From Siderastrea siderea (Eukaryota; Cnidaria; Anthozoa; Scleractinia; Rhizangiidae): DNA of 64,000 nt. The notes beneath the pieces are model-generated. The model was not told the origin of the DNA. It did no database searches and was given only the letters and a program-made list of their open reading frames with translations. The DNA is taken from assembly GCA_964030785.1 (NCBI GenBank), contig OZ034975.1, positions 172,201 through 236,200 on the forward strand, in the 5' to 3' direction. This document shows, piece after piece, positions 28,901-51,700 of the stretch (position 1 is its first letter; each line of letters begins with the position of its first letter). The translations under genes and the position numbers were made by a program.

Positions 28901-31071
28901 AAGCGATTCCTCAAGAAGTGTAAAGCTAAAAGTGTGCAATGTTTCATTGTCACATCTCTTAGGAAAAAATTTAAACAAGTTATGAGTTTGGAAAGAAAGA
29001 AATCTAATGTATCTAGATGTGAATAGTTTGGCTCATGTTAAGCAGAGCACATCTTTATTTCACAGATAACTAAACCTCTTGACAATTTAAAAAAAAATGT
29101 TTCTTTCCTGGCCAAGGTATACAACGTGTAGTTGACAAAATACTTCTTGAAATGAATAATTTGATCTTTTAACCTATTTACCTACAGTATTTACATTATT
29201 GCTCAGTAAGGCTGAGCAATAATTTCTCCTGTGTTAATTTGGATTTCTTGCTCAGTAACGCTCACAGCGTAAGAGGATCAGTAGTAGTAAGCAAGGCTAA
29301 TTACTACTCTGAAATATTCTTACTCTGGCTCTAACCCCCACTTACACCCAGAGGGAGGATGGCTGTTACTTCAGAATAGAATGTTCTTTTCATGTAACAT
29401 TTGTCATTTCTAGTTTATTGAACAGTGTTTGCTTTAAAACTGTTAATTTTTTTTATAAATAAAATCACGTTAATTTTTGTTTTGTGTTAGTGTTTGCACT
29501 TCCCAAAAGTTGCTTAATGAAGCGATGTTTCTCCCTCAAGATTAATAATAATAACTCATTTTAAGGATTTCTTTGAGTTTAAGATGATTGCTTGATTTTC
29601 ACTACAACTTGTAACACAACTGACAAGGAATAAGAAATCTGAGGAGGGGGTTGGGGTTAGTTTGTGAATTTTTGGGTGTGCCACTGGGACTCTAAAACCC
29701 ACACCCTATATCAGACCATGTTCAGCTGCATTTTACAACATTACTCTAGGCTAGACACCAAAAATGCCTGTCCTATCCCTGACTCACCAAGAATCAATTT
29801 CTATACTAGACTAAATTCGTCGTACCACTGGTCAGTTTCCCAATAAATGACTATGATACCCTATTCCAGACCAAATTTCTCTGATTTCTATACCTTATCT
29901 CAGACTAAACTCCTTAACAACCATACGCTTCACATCAGCCCATAGGCCACCCCCACTGGGATGGAATGTTTCCTTCCCACAGTTTGACACGTGGAATGGT
30001 TTTGGCAAACCCCAAGTTCTAAATATGTATATTATGTGATTCTACTATCGTTTTCATTGATTCTTGGCTTGTTTCACCCTTCTTAATTTGTAATACTTCG
30101 GTTCCCGGTTTACTATTTTTAGGTTTTGCAAAAAGGTATAGTGTTAGTTATTTTCTTGAAAACCTGTTATGACTCCAGTTTGACTGGATATTTGCTTTAT
30201 TTCAGGGTGATAACGAGGTGTGTTTTTCATTGCTGATCCCACTTTTTTATGTAAATTTCTGATCCTCGATTCCAAAAGTGTGGCCAATTCTCGTCCCTGA
30301 TCCCACGAATATGGTACAGCCTGATCCCCCCCCCCCAAAAAAAAACATGTAGTGTTGACCATGATCTATGGTCTGTGATACCTGATCCCAGGGCTGTGAT
30401 GCCAGATCCTACCGTTCTGATCCTTGATCCCACACCTTTGATCCCACATACCTTGTTACGACCCTGTTTATTTTTGGCACCAAAACTATTAATCCAGTTA
30501 AATAATTCATACAGTCGATCAATGAGTCCCTAACAGCCATTGTAGTTTTCAGGTATGCCACAAGTAAAAAATAAAAATGAAAATATAAGAAAGTAAAAAT
30601 AAGTAATCATAAACCCCTTTTTTCAAATCTCATGAATTAAAATTCAGATAGAGTTGCAATAACTTTGTTCAAAAGAGTGCGTTCAAAGAGCGAAATTTTT
30701 GGCCCAATTAGCTAGCCCTGTGAAGTCATCTTTGGAACTGAACTTTGATACTTAATCCCTACTGTGACGTCATTAAATACTGTCTTTTTCACCTTTGGTC
30801 ACAATGTCACAATAGTGATTAAAACCCGATGAGAGCCCAGACTATCAGAAAACAGTTTTGGCCCAGTGAAACTGTCCACTTTTGGGTTTTGTAAACGCAA
30901 ACCATTGATAAAATTGTTTACGGAAAGGATAATTTAGCATTGATTGCGAAAGAAATGCGGTGATAGGTTTAGGCAATGCGCACGCACCTGGCCGGCGGGA
31001 ACCTGTGTGGACTTTGTTCACCTCACAGGTCAATTCCTTCCTTTTGATTCAAAGTCTTTTCAGATTACAAC
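28901..31071. other. RAB6 to ACSL intergenic region
   Basis: Contains candidate RAB6 polyadenylation signals (ATAAATAAAATC near 29455), a diverged interspersed repeat at about 29640-29950 (words GGGTGTGCCACTGGGACT and ACACCCTATATCAGACC), and a GATCCC-rich tract at 30180-30480. The last 150 bp before the ACSL start are GC-richer, with CGCACGCACCTGGCCGGCGG, and are taken as its promoter. No gene is seen. Confidence 0.5.
30180..30480 (-). repeat. GATCCC-rich irregular repeat
   Basis: The word TGATCC or TGATCCC occurs about ten times at irregular spacing of 10-40 bp, with a poly-C/poly-A junction near 30327-30345. Read on the minus strand it encodes GSRIRTVGSGITALGSGI-like frames, which are repeat artefacts. 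Confidence 0.65.
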
Positions 31072-42240
<11,169 letters not shown>

Positions 42241-43225
42241 ACCAAGTCTAGTAACCTGACAAAAGGAATCATCCTTTCTTGGAAAAACTCTATAATAATG
42301 TTATCTAGAATGCAGTGTTTGCTTTAATTATCAGGATCTAATCTAATGGCAAACAGTGATTGTCCTTACTAAGTGCAAAAATCAAAATTCGAATTTTTAA
42401 ATTGTAAACAACTTTGTACCGAAAATTGACAGTATTTTGAGATGGCTTGCAATGGTTTAAATTGTAGTAGGAATACAGGGTTCAAAATCAAAACTATTTT
42501 ATGTTGTGGGTGATATTGATGAGTCAATATTATTTTAATATATTCAGCTATTGCATGAACAGGTTATTTTATAAACGTTCACCTTGGAGAATTCCTTTCT
42601 GGTACAAACTAACTTTTTTGCCGAGTTTCAATAAAAACTATGGCTTCCATTATTGTGGAAAGAGAGGTATTGTTGAAACTGGTCTGTCAACTACTAAGGT
42701 CATTTCAATGAATAAAACTGGATTTGTGGCTCTTTTGTTGTGCTGTTATTTTTGGTTGTGCACTACTGTGACATAGAGATTTGATTCCTTTAAACATATA
42801 AAGTTGGCCTGTTTTCATGAGAAGAAAGAGAAGAAGCCAGAACCATGTATTGTAGCCACTGACTTCAAACTTGACCGCACCTGATAAGGTGGGAGAAATG
42901 TAGAAAGCATGAGCCAGAGGCAAGTGCTCTCCACAGTTGTCTTGTGTTTTCAGTTGGTGACAGTGTAACACATGGTTTTACCTTCTAATCATGCTTAATC
43001 AGAATGAAACAGAGTTTTCAAGCTCTATTTCTTCTCCATCTAAGTTTTACAACTGTAAGACATTTAATAACATTCTGAAGAAAATCGGGATATTCTAATG
43101 TTAAATTTATAGTTAATACCTTTATTTGTACTGCAAGAAGTGAATCAACCAAAGGAAATAATGAATGATGTAAACTGTTGTATTGGAACAGTGCTTTCTG
43201 AAGCTGATTTGTTTGACATTGAAAG
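42241..43225. other. Convergent 3' ends, ACSL / methyltransferase
   Basis: 985 bp between the two stop codons. It holds plus-strand AATAAA at 42630 and 42711 for ACSL and, on the minus strand, AATAAA at 43121-43126, 100 bp after the methyltransferase stop. The two transcripts therefore probably end without overlapping. Confidence 0.6.
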
Positions 43226-46200
43226 TTATCCATGTCTGTTCACTATTTTGCGTATCTTTTCTATATCCTTTGGCTGTGTACGGCAGCATCCTCCTATAAA
43301 ATCAATGCCAACATGACAAAAATTAAAAGCTAAGTAACCATGGTGGTTTTCATCTCTGCCTACCTCCCTTTGAATTTTGCCCTGAACATACAACACAAGG
43401 TTCAACTCCTCCCCAAGCCTTCTGGTATTTTAAATCACTGAATTGGTCTTCTCTTTCTGTTCCTAGCAGAGGTCTCTCCTCTCATTTTTGCCTCGCTGTG
43501 AGAGACCACTGCTTGCAGGGAACTCTTTCTGGCATTTTGATCATTAATTTGACCCTGGGGTTGAAGTTGATACAAGTTAACAAACTGTGTGACAAATTTT
43601 GAGTTTTAGGCCCTCTATGATTGTTGTGGCTGACATTGATTATAGTAGGTCCTGGCATTTCAGCTAGTGTGGCTCTCCAGGTGAGAAAACTTCCAAGACT
43701 CTTAAGAGTGATTATGGCTGCTGAACCTCAGTTGCCAACAATCAAAATATGCAACATTTTTATTAATACCAGGCACGAGTTCAAAGTTTGTTCTGATCAA
43801 CTGCTCCTAAGGGACAACTATGGAATGAAAAGGAAGGGGTTTGGTGTACATGGAAGTTTGTTTGTTTTTACTTTGCACCGGTGGCTGAAATAAAAAACTT
43901 ACCAATCCAACGAGCCCCAGCGTCAATCCACTCTTCCACATAACTGGGTAGTGGGATGGCTCCACTGCTATCCCATCTGAAGACAAAAATTATACAAAAA
44001 AAAAAATTATGTGCTTCCTATAGACTTTGGTAGAAACATTGATCACTATAATCATTGTGTATAGCACAAAAGAAATTCTTAAACTGATTCCAACGAGAAT
44101 TTTAACTGCAATTGTGTAAATTGAGCAAATTTTCTTCAAACCAGCCATAGTGTAAACAATGAGGAAATTAACTATATGAGACTTCTTGACATGCCATGAT
44201 TTACTCCTTTTGAAATGTAACTCACCTTTTATCTTTCCATTCTTCACCACTGTTGGGATAAACAACAAAGGGTAGATCAACTTTCCCTTTAATGCTCTGC
44301 AGTAAAAACTGTGTGAAAAGAACGTAAAATGTTAATCAAAAGCCTTTTCGTCCAGTGGTGTTTTGGGCAGAATGGGAAGATTAGAAATCAAAACAATGTC
44401 AAGGAAAGAAAGGAAAACGTTAAATGCTAGGCTTGGTCATGAAATAGGAACAAGGAATATTCAACAAGTGGCAAGTGTGGGATTCCCACTCAGGGCTCAG
44501 ATTTGTTATTTGACTCGTGCTTATAACATGCTGAATAACACATCTTTAACATCAAGTAAAATTTTCTGCCACCACCCATCAATTTAAACATTACAGAAAC
44601 TGGAATGTAAATGAATTATCTAAATGCAAACCTTCACAAATAAGGGAGAGGTACAATTCACACCCACAGCAGCAATCTAAGATGGAAAATAGGAAAAGGC
44701 TTCAAGCAAAACATCAGTTAAAAATTACCTCAACAGACCTAGCCTAAGAAAACAGCCGATGTTTTGCGAGGTCGCCACCTGAGCCCTTGCAAATCAATGC
44801 CAGAGTAACGAGTGCAGAAATTCCATACTGATGACATGCACTACCTAGATCTTGTAAGTGCTTCTGATCGGTTGGAATTTTCTTTCAACTGATCAGAAGC
44901 ACTACCAAGATCTGGATAGTGACACATCATCAGTATGGCATTTCTGAGCTTGTTACTCAGACATTGTTTTGCGAGGGATCAAGTGGCGACCTAGCGAAAC
45001 GTTGGCTGTTTTCTCAGGCTACAACAGACCTGTCTAAAGTACATTTCCAGAATGGAATTTAGCCTCCAAAAGTGTTTCTTGATTGTATGATTGACTTACT
45101 TGTGTTGATTGACTGGCAGTTTTAATGACATCAGAAAACAGTTCTCCATGGCAAGTGTGACTCCTGTCCTGAAATATTTGTACAAACAATGGAGTGAGGG
45201 GTGACACTACCAAGATTGTTACTAGCAAGCAGGTTTCAAAATGTTACAACATTTATAAGACTTCACCAAGGTCGCAGTAGCTGTACATGAAGCTTGCCTC
45301 ACCTTGCATGCTAAGGAGAGCCAAGCTTTTGCTGTGGGAAATTCTTTCAGTAGCTGAATCAGAGCCTCTGCTTCTTTCTGTTGAAACACGAGTAAAAGCA
45401 AATCTCTGTTATGACTATGCATGGTGGTAAGTTCTACGGTCTTGCCATAAATCAAATTATACTTTTGGGAGGTTTCCATTGGGTACAAGAGGTGAAGGCT
45501 TAAAGTACGTCCCAGCAAGGGGGCACTCAACATAACAAGTCAGATCATGCTCCAAGCTTTATTATTGTGTAGAGCCAAGGAAAGTTGCATGGTGTAAGTA
45601 GAAGAAAGGAGGGTACTGCCTGGGGAGAGGGAGGGTACTGCCTGGGGAGAGGGACTCCTGCCCCCACTTTCTGCAGTGCTCACATTTTTTCCCTCATGTG
45701 CTGCTTTCCCGTCCCTCCACACGGTGTGAGATGTTAGAACAGGTCTGGGTGGTTTCTCGTTTTAGTGGCCCATTTACAGGAGATGTCCCTTAATAGGAGG
45801 CTGTTTTTGTTTGTTTTTTTGAAGGAAGGAGATCTTCAATTACAGGAGTAGCTTCCTTTGGGGGAGTAGGGGGGGGGGGGGGGGGGCTTCAGTGGAGAGG
45901 TTCAACCACTGTTGATATACCTGAGCAGGGATGGTCTCCAGAGCAAGCAGGTCAACCCCAGCTTGCAGCAAAGCTTCCACTCTGGGTCTGTGCCAGTCCA
46001 TAAGTTCCTGCAATACAAGAAGCTCTGTTCACAGATCATTTATTGATGTGATATGTATGTCAGCAAGCCCACCAAAACAGCCATGTGTGACACCCATGTA
46101 GGGTGGTAACTAGGTTTGCTGCTGTTCTAACTTCCTCTCTTTGCCTCTGTCATTTCTTTCTTAGGTCTGCAACTCTGGTTTCCTTAAAAGATTTCAGACC

Positions 46201-48536
46201 AACATGGCAGATCCGCTGTCATCTCAGTAGGTCCATGGCAGTCACAAGATTGCCATAGCTAATTTCACACTTGACTTAAGACTGTCTTTGTTCCACTTGT
46301 GCAATTTGTTTTTTGCTGACACCACCAGGCGGCCGAAATTGTGTGTTAGGCAGGAAGGCAGGAATGCTGATCAGTTTTACTAGCACACAGTCTTCATATT
46401 TAACAATTATTCTATGAGGGCGCGCTGGATATTGAATGATAGACAAACAACGAGGCGCGTAGCGCCGAGTTGGTTATAATCATTCGATATCCAGCAAGCC
46501 CGAAGTGTTACAGCATTTCTTTCCAAAGCAAAATGAATCAAGAGAAAAGTAAAAAAAGGGAAAAAGAATCGGTCACATGACTGAGCAAAAAAGGTGCCAA
46601 AACTTAATTTGCAAAGTGTTGCAGCATTTCTTTCCAAAGCTGAATGAATCAATGAAACTGCTCCGATGTGTACGAAGTGGCACAAGTTTGGGGGAAAAAA
46701 TGTTCTAATTATTGGCTCTGAAATGTGTTACATATTTGATTTTTCTTAAACCATCATTGTAATCATCGTTCAAAGGGGATTGAAGCTGTACGATTTTACC
46801 ATATTAGCTGTGGGAGTTGAACCAAACAAGTTTGTAATCTGTTCACACAACGGCGCCATGATGTGTCAACATGTGCCGGTCTGGTCGAACTAAAGACAGA
46901 ATTTGAACTTGAACAGGTTATTTCTATGCAGCTCAGAAACAAGATTACTGTTGTGAGGAACGTTAGAATTCACCACCTTAGTTTGTTCAAATAAACGCAA
47001 AGCACAAAACACAGTTGTTCTCAGTTTGGACACTGGTTTAGAGGTTGCGGACGGAATGGTAAACACAACACTTGAGCAACTGGGAAAGCGATTCAACTCA
47101 TTTTACATGGCATCCAATTTGTATCTAAACATTTGGAGCTTTTGAAACAGAGCTACAATGAGTACAGGTAAAACAGTGAGTGTTCATTGACCATATTTGG
47201 TAACAGCAGGTATATGAGCTGATAGCCTAGCTCCTTTCAGCCAATCAAAATGCTAGAATTCCAATATACTTAGTCCAGTTTTTAATAATTACCTGTATTG
47301 TCAGGTTTTCAACATATTTTCCTGTATACTCAGACCCATCATGCAAACATGCTCCATATGGCCCAACTGATCCAGCCACTAGCAGTCTCCTCTGGCTTTT
47401 GGAAGTTTTGCTGTAAATATTAAATGTAATACTACAGTGCAGCTGTTTTGCAATTTAATGCTGTTAACAAGGCCATTAGCCTCAAACTGAAGACAAAATT
47501 TATTTAGCTAATGATTCTGAAATGGGACATTTGATGTGACTTAACAATCATTGCAAAAATTGGTTACATTTATCAAAGAATGGAATTCTTTTTACCTGGT
47601 CACTTCATTACAAGCCTCTCGTGCTATTTTTACAGCCTTGTGGATTTCAGCTAAAGCCTCACTCTCATCAAGACCACAGTGCTGTAACAGCCCCGCTACA
47701 CTGACCTAACAGCCAAACAAAAGGATTCAAATAAAACTTGTTAACCTGCAAAAAAAAACTTGGAATAAAAGATGAGTCAGGCTTACCTGATAAGTGGCAG
47801 TTATTAAAACATTTGCTCCACTATCAAGGAAACTGTAAATGCCAGAAAAAAGTTAAAATGAGTGGAAAGATCTTTGCAGTGTGTGGCCTGATAAGAAGAT
47901 TTCAAGGCTACCTTGTAGTTGGGTGGGCAGGGGGTCCAAACTTCCCACTTCCTGTACCCTTTAACCTCATTTCCCACTCCATTTTGACATTTTTGTTGGC
48001 TCCTACTTCTTTGCTCATTTTTGTTCGCAAAATACTACACAATTTTTCCCTCTTCCTCTGCTCCCCACCACTTTGGGGATCCTGCTTCCCCCCCCCCCCC
48101 CCTCTTTCCTTACTTCCCGTAAACTTCTTGCCCTTTTCTGCCCAGTTCCCAACCCACTGCCCCCCCTCCCCCCTTTCATTGTTTCTATGTCTTTCATATC
48201 TTCGATATAAAGTCGCAAAAAATTACCTCACTTGTTAACATTTAGCTATAGGGAAAACCTGTTAAAAATATTTGTTGTTCATTTGTTAGTTTTTATCCAG
48301 TGACTACCTTTTATGAACAGATTTGATAGCCTCTGGATTTTCAACAAGAATTCTTGCACTCCATAGAGGATCGTCCTAGAAAAAATCAAATTATATACAG
48401 ACCGTGAAGTGTCACAATAGATTCTCTAGTTCAGCTGATCGATAGACAAAAGAGGACTTACATCAATATCAAATCCAGCTCTGACTAACTCCGTTGCTAA
48501 TCCTCCATCTAACACATGAAATGCAGTATTCTCCAT
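43226..48536 (-). CDS. Homocysteine S-methyltransferase (MmuM-like), 12 exons
   Basis: The family transfers a methyl group from S-methylmethionine (or S-adenosylmethionine) to homocysteine, making methionine, with a zinc-bound cysteine thiolate site; cytosolic. Exons in transcript order: 48462-48536, 48308-48375, 47787-47832, 47596-47705, 47293-47410, 45921-46007, 45303-45377, 45100-45168, 44632-44676, 44226-44296, 43903-43976, 43226-43293; 906 nt, 301 residues, the usual family length. Motifs in order: VLDGGLATEL, DDPLWSARIL, SGANVLITATYQ, VAGSVGPYGACL, GVDLLALETIP, AVGVNCTSP (first zinc cysteine) and GGCCRTQP (the zinc Cys pair). All three cysteines are present, so it should be active. This is the bacterial/plant/invertebrate type, not BHMT or cobalamin-dependent MTR. 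Its start codon lies 192 bp from that of NME7 in divergent orientation. Confidence 0.95.
44740..45021. mobile_element. Fold-back MITE with exact 9-bp duplication
   Basis: TAGCCTAAGAAAACAGCC and GGCTGTTTTCTCAGGCTA are the ends of two arms of roughly 120-135 bp that pair along much of their length (AGTGCTTCTGATCGGTTG mirrored near the centre). CAACAGACC flanks both sides (44731-44739, 45022-45030). Methyltransferase intron between exons 8 and 9. Confidence 0.85.
46405..46745. repeat. Interspersed repeat with internal duplication
   Basis: GCGCTGGATATTGAATGAT is mirrored by ATCATTCGATATCCAGC around CGAGGCGCGTAGCGCCGAG. Downstream, CAGCATTTCTTTCCAAAGC occurs twice, 111 bp apart. No coding sequence. 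Confidence 0.65.
47905..48205. repeat. C-rich low-complexity repeat
   Basis: Pyrimidine-rich sequence with poly-C at about 48089-48102 and repeated TTCCCACTTCC / TCCCACTCC words. Open frames across both strands are proline- or glycine-rich artefacts. Confidence 0.6.
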
Positions 48537-48728
48537 AGAGAGCGACAGCCATTACTAACTTCTATAGTGAGAAATGTCAATTTTGAACAGTCGTCAATTG
48601 CATGACTGCTAGGGGTCTGGGAACAAGTTGGTGATGCATTGAAACGAGGTCCGCTCGTTGCTAAAACAAGAACGAGCGCTAGATCTAAACTTGCACAAAG
48701 TTGATCGTCTAGCTCGTTAAATTTCACC
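48537..48728. promoter_or_regulatory. Bidirectional promoter, methyltransferase / NME7
   Basis: 192 bp separate the divergent start codons. The interval contains CGAGCGCTAG and several CpG steps but no clear TATA box. A minus-strand open frame of 73 codons spans it; it does not continue the methyltransferase frame and is taken as 5' UTR sequence. Confidence 0.6.
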
Positions 48729-51700
48729 ATGGTAAGCCAATTCTCCGACTTGCTTGTCTTTCAAGTAGATCTGCGATGGATTAATTACAATTATGTCTTT
48801 TAAATAGGCTGCATCAGATGAGCGGTATGCATTTTTGGCAGAATGGTACGACCCGAGGGCTGCACTGATGAGAAAATACCAACTTCTTTACTATCCCAGC
48901 GACTCGTCTGTTGAGATGGTAATAGTCCTATGTTTCCTTATATTTATATTTTAGATAAATCTGATGTTTCTTGTATAGTCTTCTATAGCTTCCGGGCAAG
49001 TAATTAGGCTTGAATTCGTTTATAAAGAGTCACATGTAACTTCGTGGTTTTCCGCCTTACCACCAATACTACCAAAACAGGCTTTGAAAAAGTCTAGATT
49101 ACTAGATCGTTTTTATGCGAAAAATGCGTGAAAAGAAATTGTAAAACTGTTTTCGAACTTAGAAAGAGCGTTTCGTCTGTTCAAAACCCACGATTCTTAC
49201 TAGTAATGTAAACATTTGTTGAGGTGCAAATTTACCTGTTATAGAACAACTTGCAAAAACTTTATTTGAGTCTTGACCAATCAGATGCAAGATGAAAACT
49301 ACCACAAACAAACAACAACAACAATGACAAGCCGCATAATTTCATGACCCCTAAAGCCAGTTACAAACGAGGCCATTTTATTGCAGATAAAATTGAAGAG
49401 TTTACAGAATTACAGAGTTTAGGTGACAATTCAAATGGGGGTTTCACAGTGCTGGTCGTAACTAGAGCTGCTCGCTTACAAGAGTGGTCGCAAGGAGAGC
49501 TTCAACTGTACTTGTTTGTCATTGTAAAATTAATCGCCATCCATCACTGGCAATTTTTGGTTTAATTAGAAGAGGTTGGCATACTAGGCAGTTGTTTGTG
49601 ATTGCTACGGAAATGTCAATCTGACATGCCATTTGTTGGCAATTTCAGTCACTTCTTACAGCAGTGAAAATTAGCAGCCCAAGTCTCTGTTGCAGTAAGG
49701 AAGTACCCCGGTAGTCTGTTTTAACCTGCTTTTTTATTTTTTTATTTTTAGCCTGTAACACAAGTGTACTCATTGTTGCACTGTGTATGTGCAACAACAA
49801 CATTAGTACATTCTCTTTATCCCAATCCACGCCCCAACAGTGGTCTTAAGCCGCGGCTACACGAGCGATTTTTTGCTTGCGATGGTGATGCGATTTTTTG
49901 GAAATTGTCGCGTCGCCAGCGCGTGGCGAAAATCGCCTGTGTAGCCACCCTCTGACGAAGTCCGTGATTTTGTCGCAAAAAATTCAACTCATTGAATTTC
50001 TCGCGATTTTTTTTCTGCGATTTTTTCATCTGTCGCATCACCTGTGCGAGGGTGGCTACACATGCGATTTTCTCCGCGTGCTGGTGACGCGACGATTTTC
50101 AAAAAAATCGCATCACCATCGCAAGCAAAAAATCGCTCGTGTAGCCGCGGCTTTATGCCTTAGTTTGCTATTTAGTGAAGAAGTCTTTTGTATTTCCCAC
50201 TAGTATGACATCAAGAATCGTCGTCTCTTTCTCAAACGATCACTAATAGATGGTCTTCAACTTCATCATCTTTTCATCGGAGCAATTATTAATATTCACT
50301 CTCGTCAGGTAAATATAAAAGTTGTATGAAGTTGAAATGATTCTATTTATGTGTGTTAAACTCATCACAAATAGATGAGCCATAAGCCACAGAGAGGTAT
50401 CCATGGCAACCCTGGAAAGCGGGAACCACCCAAATGAGCGTCCGCTAACCGGCACCGTCACACTGAAAGAATTCAGTGGAAATAACTTACCTGAAAGAAT
50501 ACTTACCCTGACAACCAAACACAGTAGCGGGAGGGAGGAGAGGGTGCAAGAATCCGCAACGATTCGCAAGCGATAGCTGTGCTTTTGATCCGCAAAGATC
50601 ATCTGATAACACTGCACGTGTAAAGTAATGAACCTTGAAACCCTGCACAACCCCTGAAGGCCACCCCGCAGATCACGTACTGACAATGGAGAAGACCGCT
50701 GGCTGCATTAGCTCGAGTTTATCTTTGTCTAAATGATATTTAGCCTCCTTTATCAAGGTTAGACATGATGTGTGTCATGAAGCTAGCAAATTGTACTTGT
50801 TTATTTTAAGTCTCTTTGAAAAGTAAATTAAAACAGTCAAATTATCTTTCAAAGATCAACTCCATTCTCCTGGAAACAAGCAGCCACTAATGTTATATGA
50901 TGCTCTAAACCCAAATCTGAACCTTACTTCTTAATGGTTCTTAACTGATTCAAATTTCTAAGTAATTGTAGACAACAAAGACTTTGATCTGGATAACCTA
51001 CTCAGTCTGGTAAAGTTAATAATCAGTGTATCATTCATATGATTTCAGCTGTCAATAACAGATTATGCTGATCAACGTACTTCAAACCTTTTGAGAAGCA
51101 AGAATGAGAAGTTAGTCAATAACTCAGTTAGTCTGTCCTGTGGATACAGCCACCTCTTATCACATCCTAATGACTCCCAACCATTTGGGAGCCCCAACAA
51201 CCAAGAGTGATGAAAGGAAGCTGTATCTAGAGGCTTGAGTAATGAATAATCAGCCTTAAAAGGGCATGCTTTTTAGGGGCATACTTAATAAAGTATTCAA
51301 AAAATGGAAAACCTGTTCCTGCACATGTTGTCAAACACTGAAAAATATTCAAAGAACTAACTTAATTAAAAGTATGACTTGGACAGTGTGGAATAATTAT
51401 TTTATAAATATATATCTAATTTGGAACTAGGAAATTGAAACATCTCAATAAAATACATCTGCAGATTTAACAGGTTGACGTGATTTTGGATTTTTTTTTT
51501 TCAGAACGTTGGCTATGATAAAGCCAGATGCTGTCTCACAGATGGGTATGTTTACTTATCATTTTACTTAATGTCAGAAGTGATTTTAAAGTAATTGCAA
51601 TTCAACTTAAAATATTGCAAAAAGAGCCTGAAAAAATGCAGGCTTCAACAGGATTTAACCCTACAACCTTTGTAGTGCTGACCAGTGCAAGTGCTCTACC

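Noticed and set aside
47738..48238. 166-codon Pro/Leu/Phe-rich plus-strand frame
   Set aside because: Low-complexity C-rich repeat, antisense to the methyltransferase introns and one of its exons.
49817..50203. Frames with repeated CDGDAIF / CRRDNF-like segments
   Set aside because: Translation of the palindromic MITE at 49849-50152.
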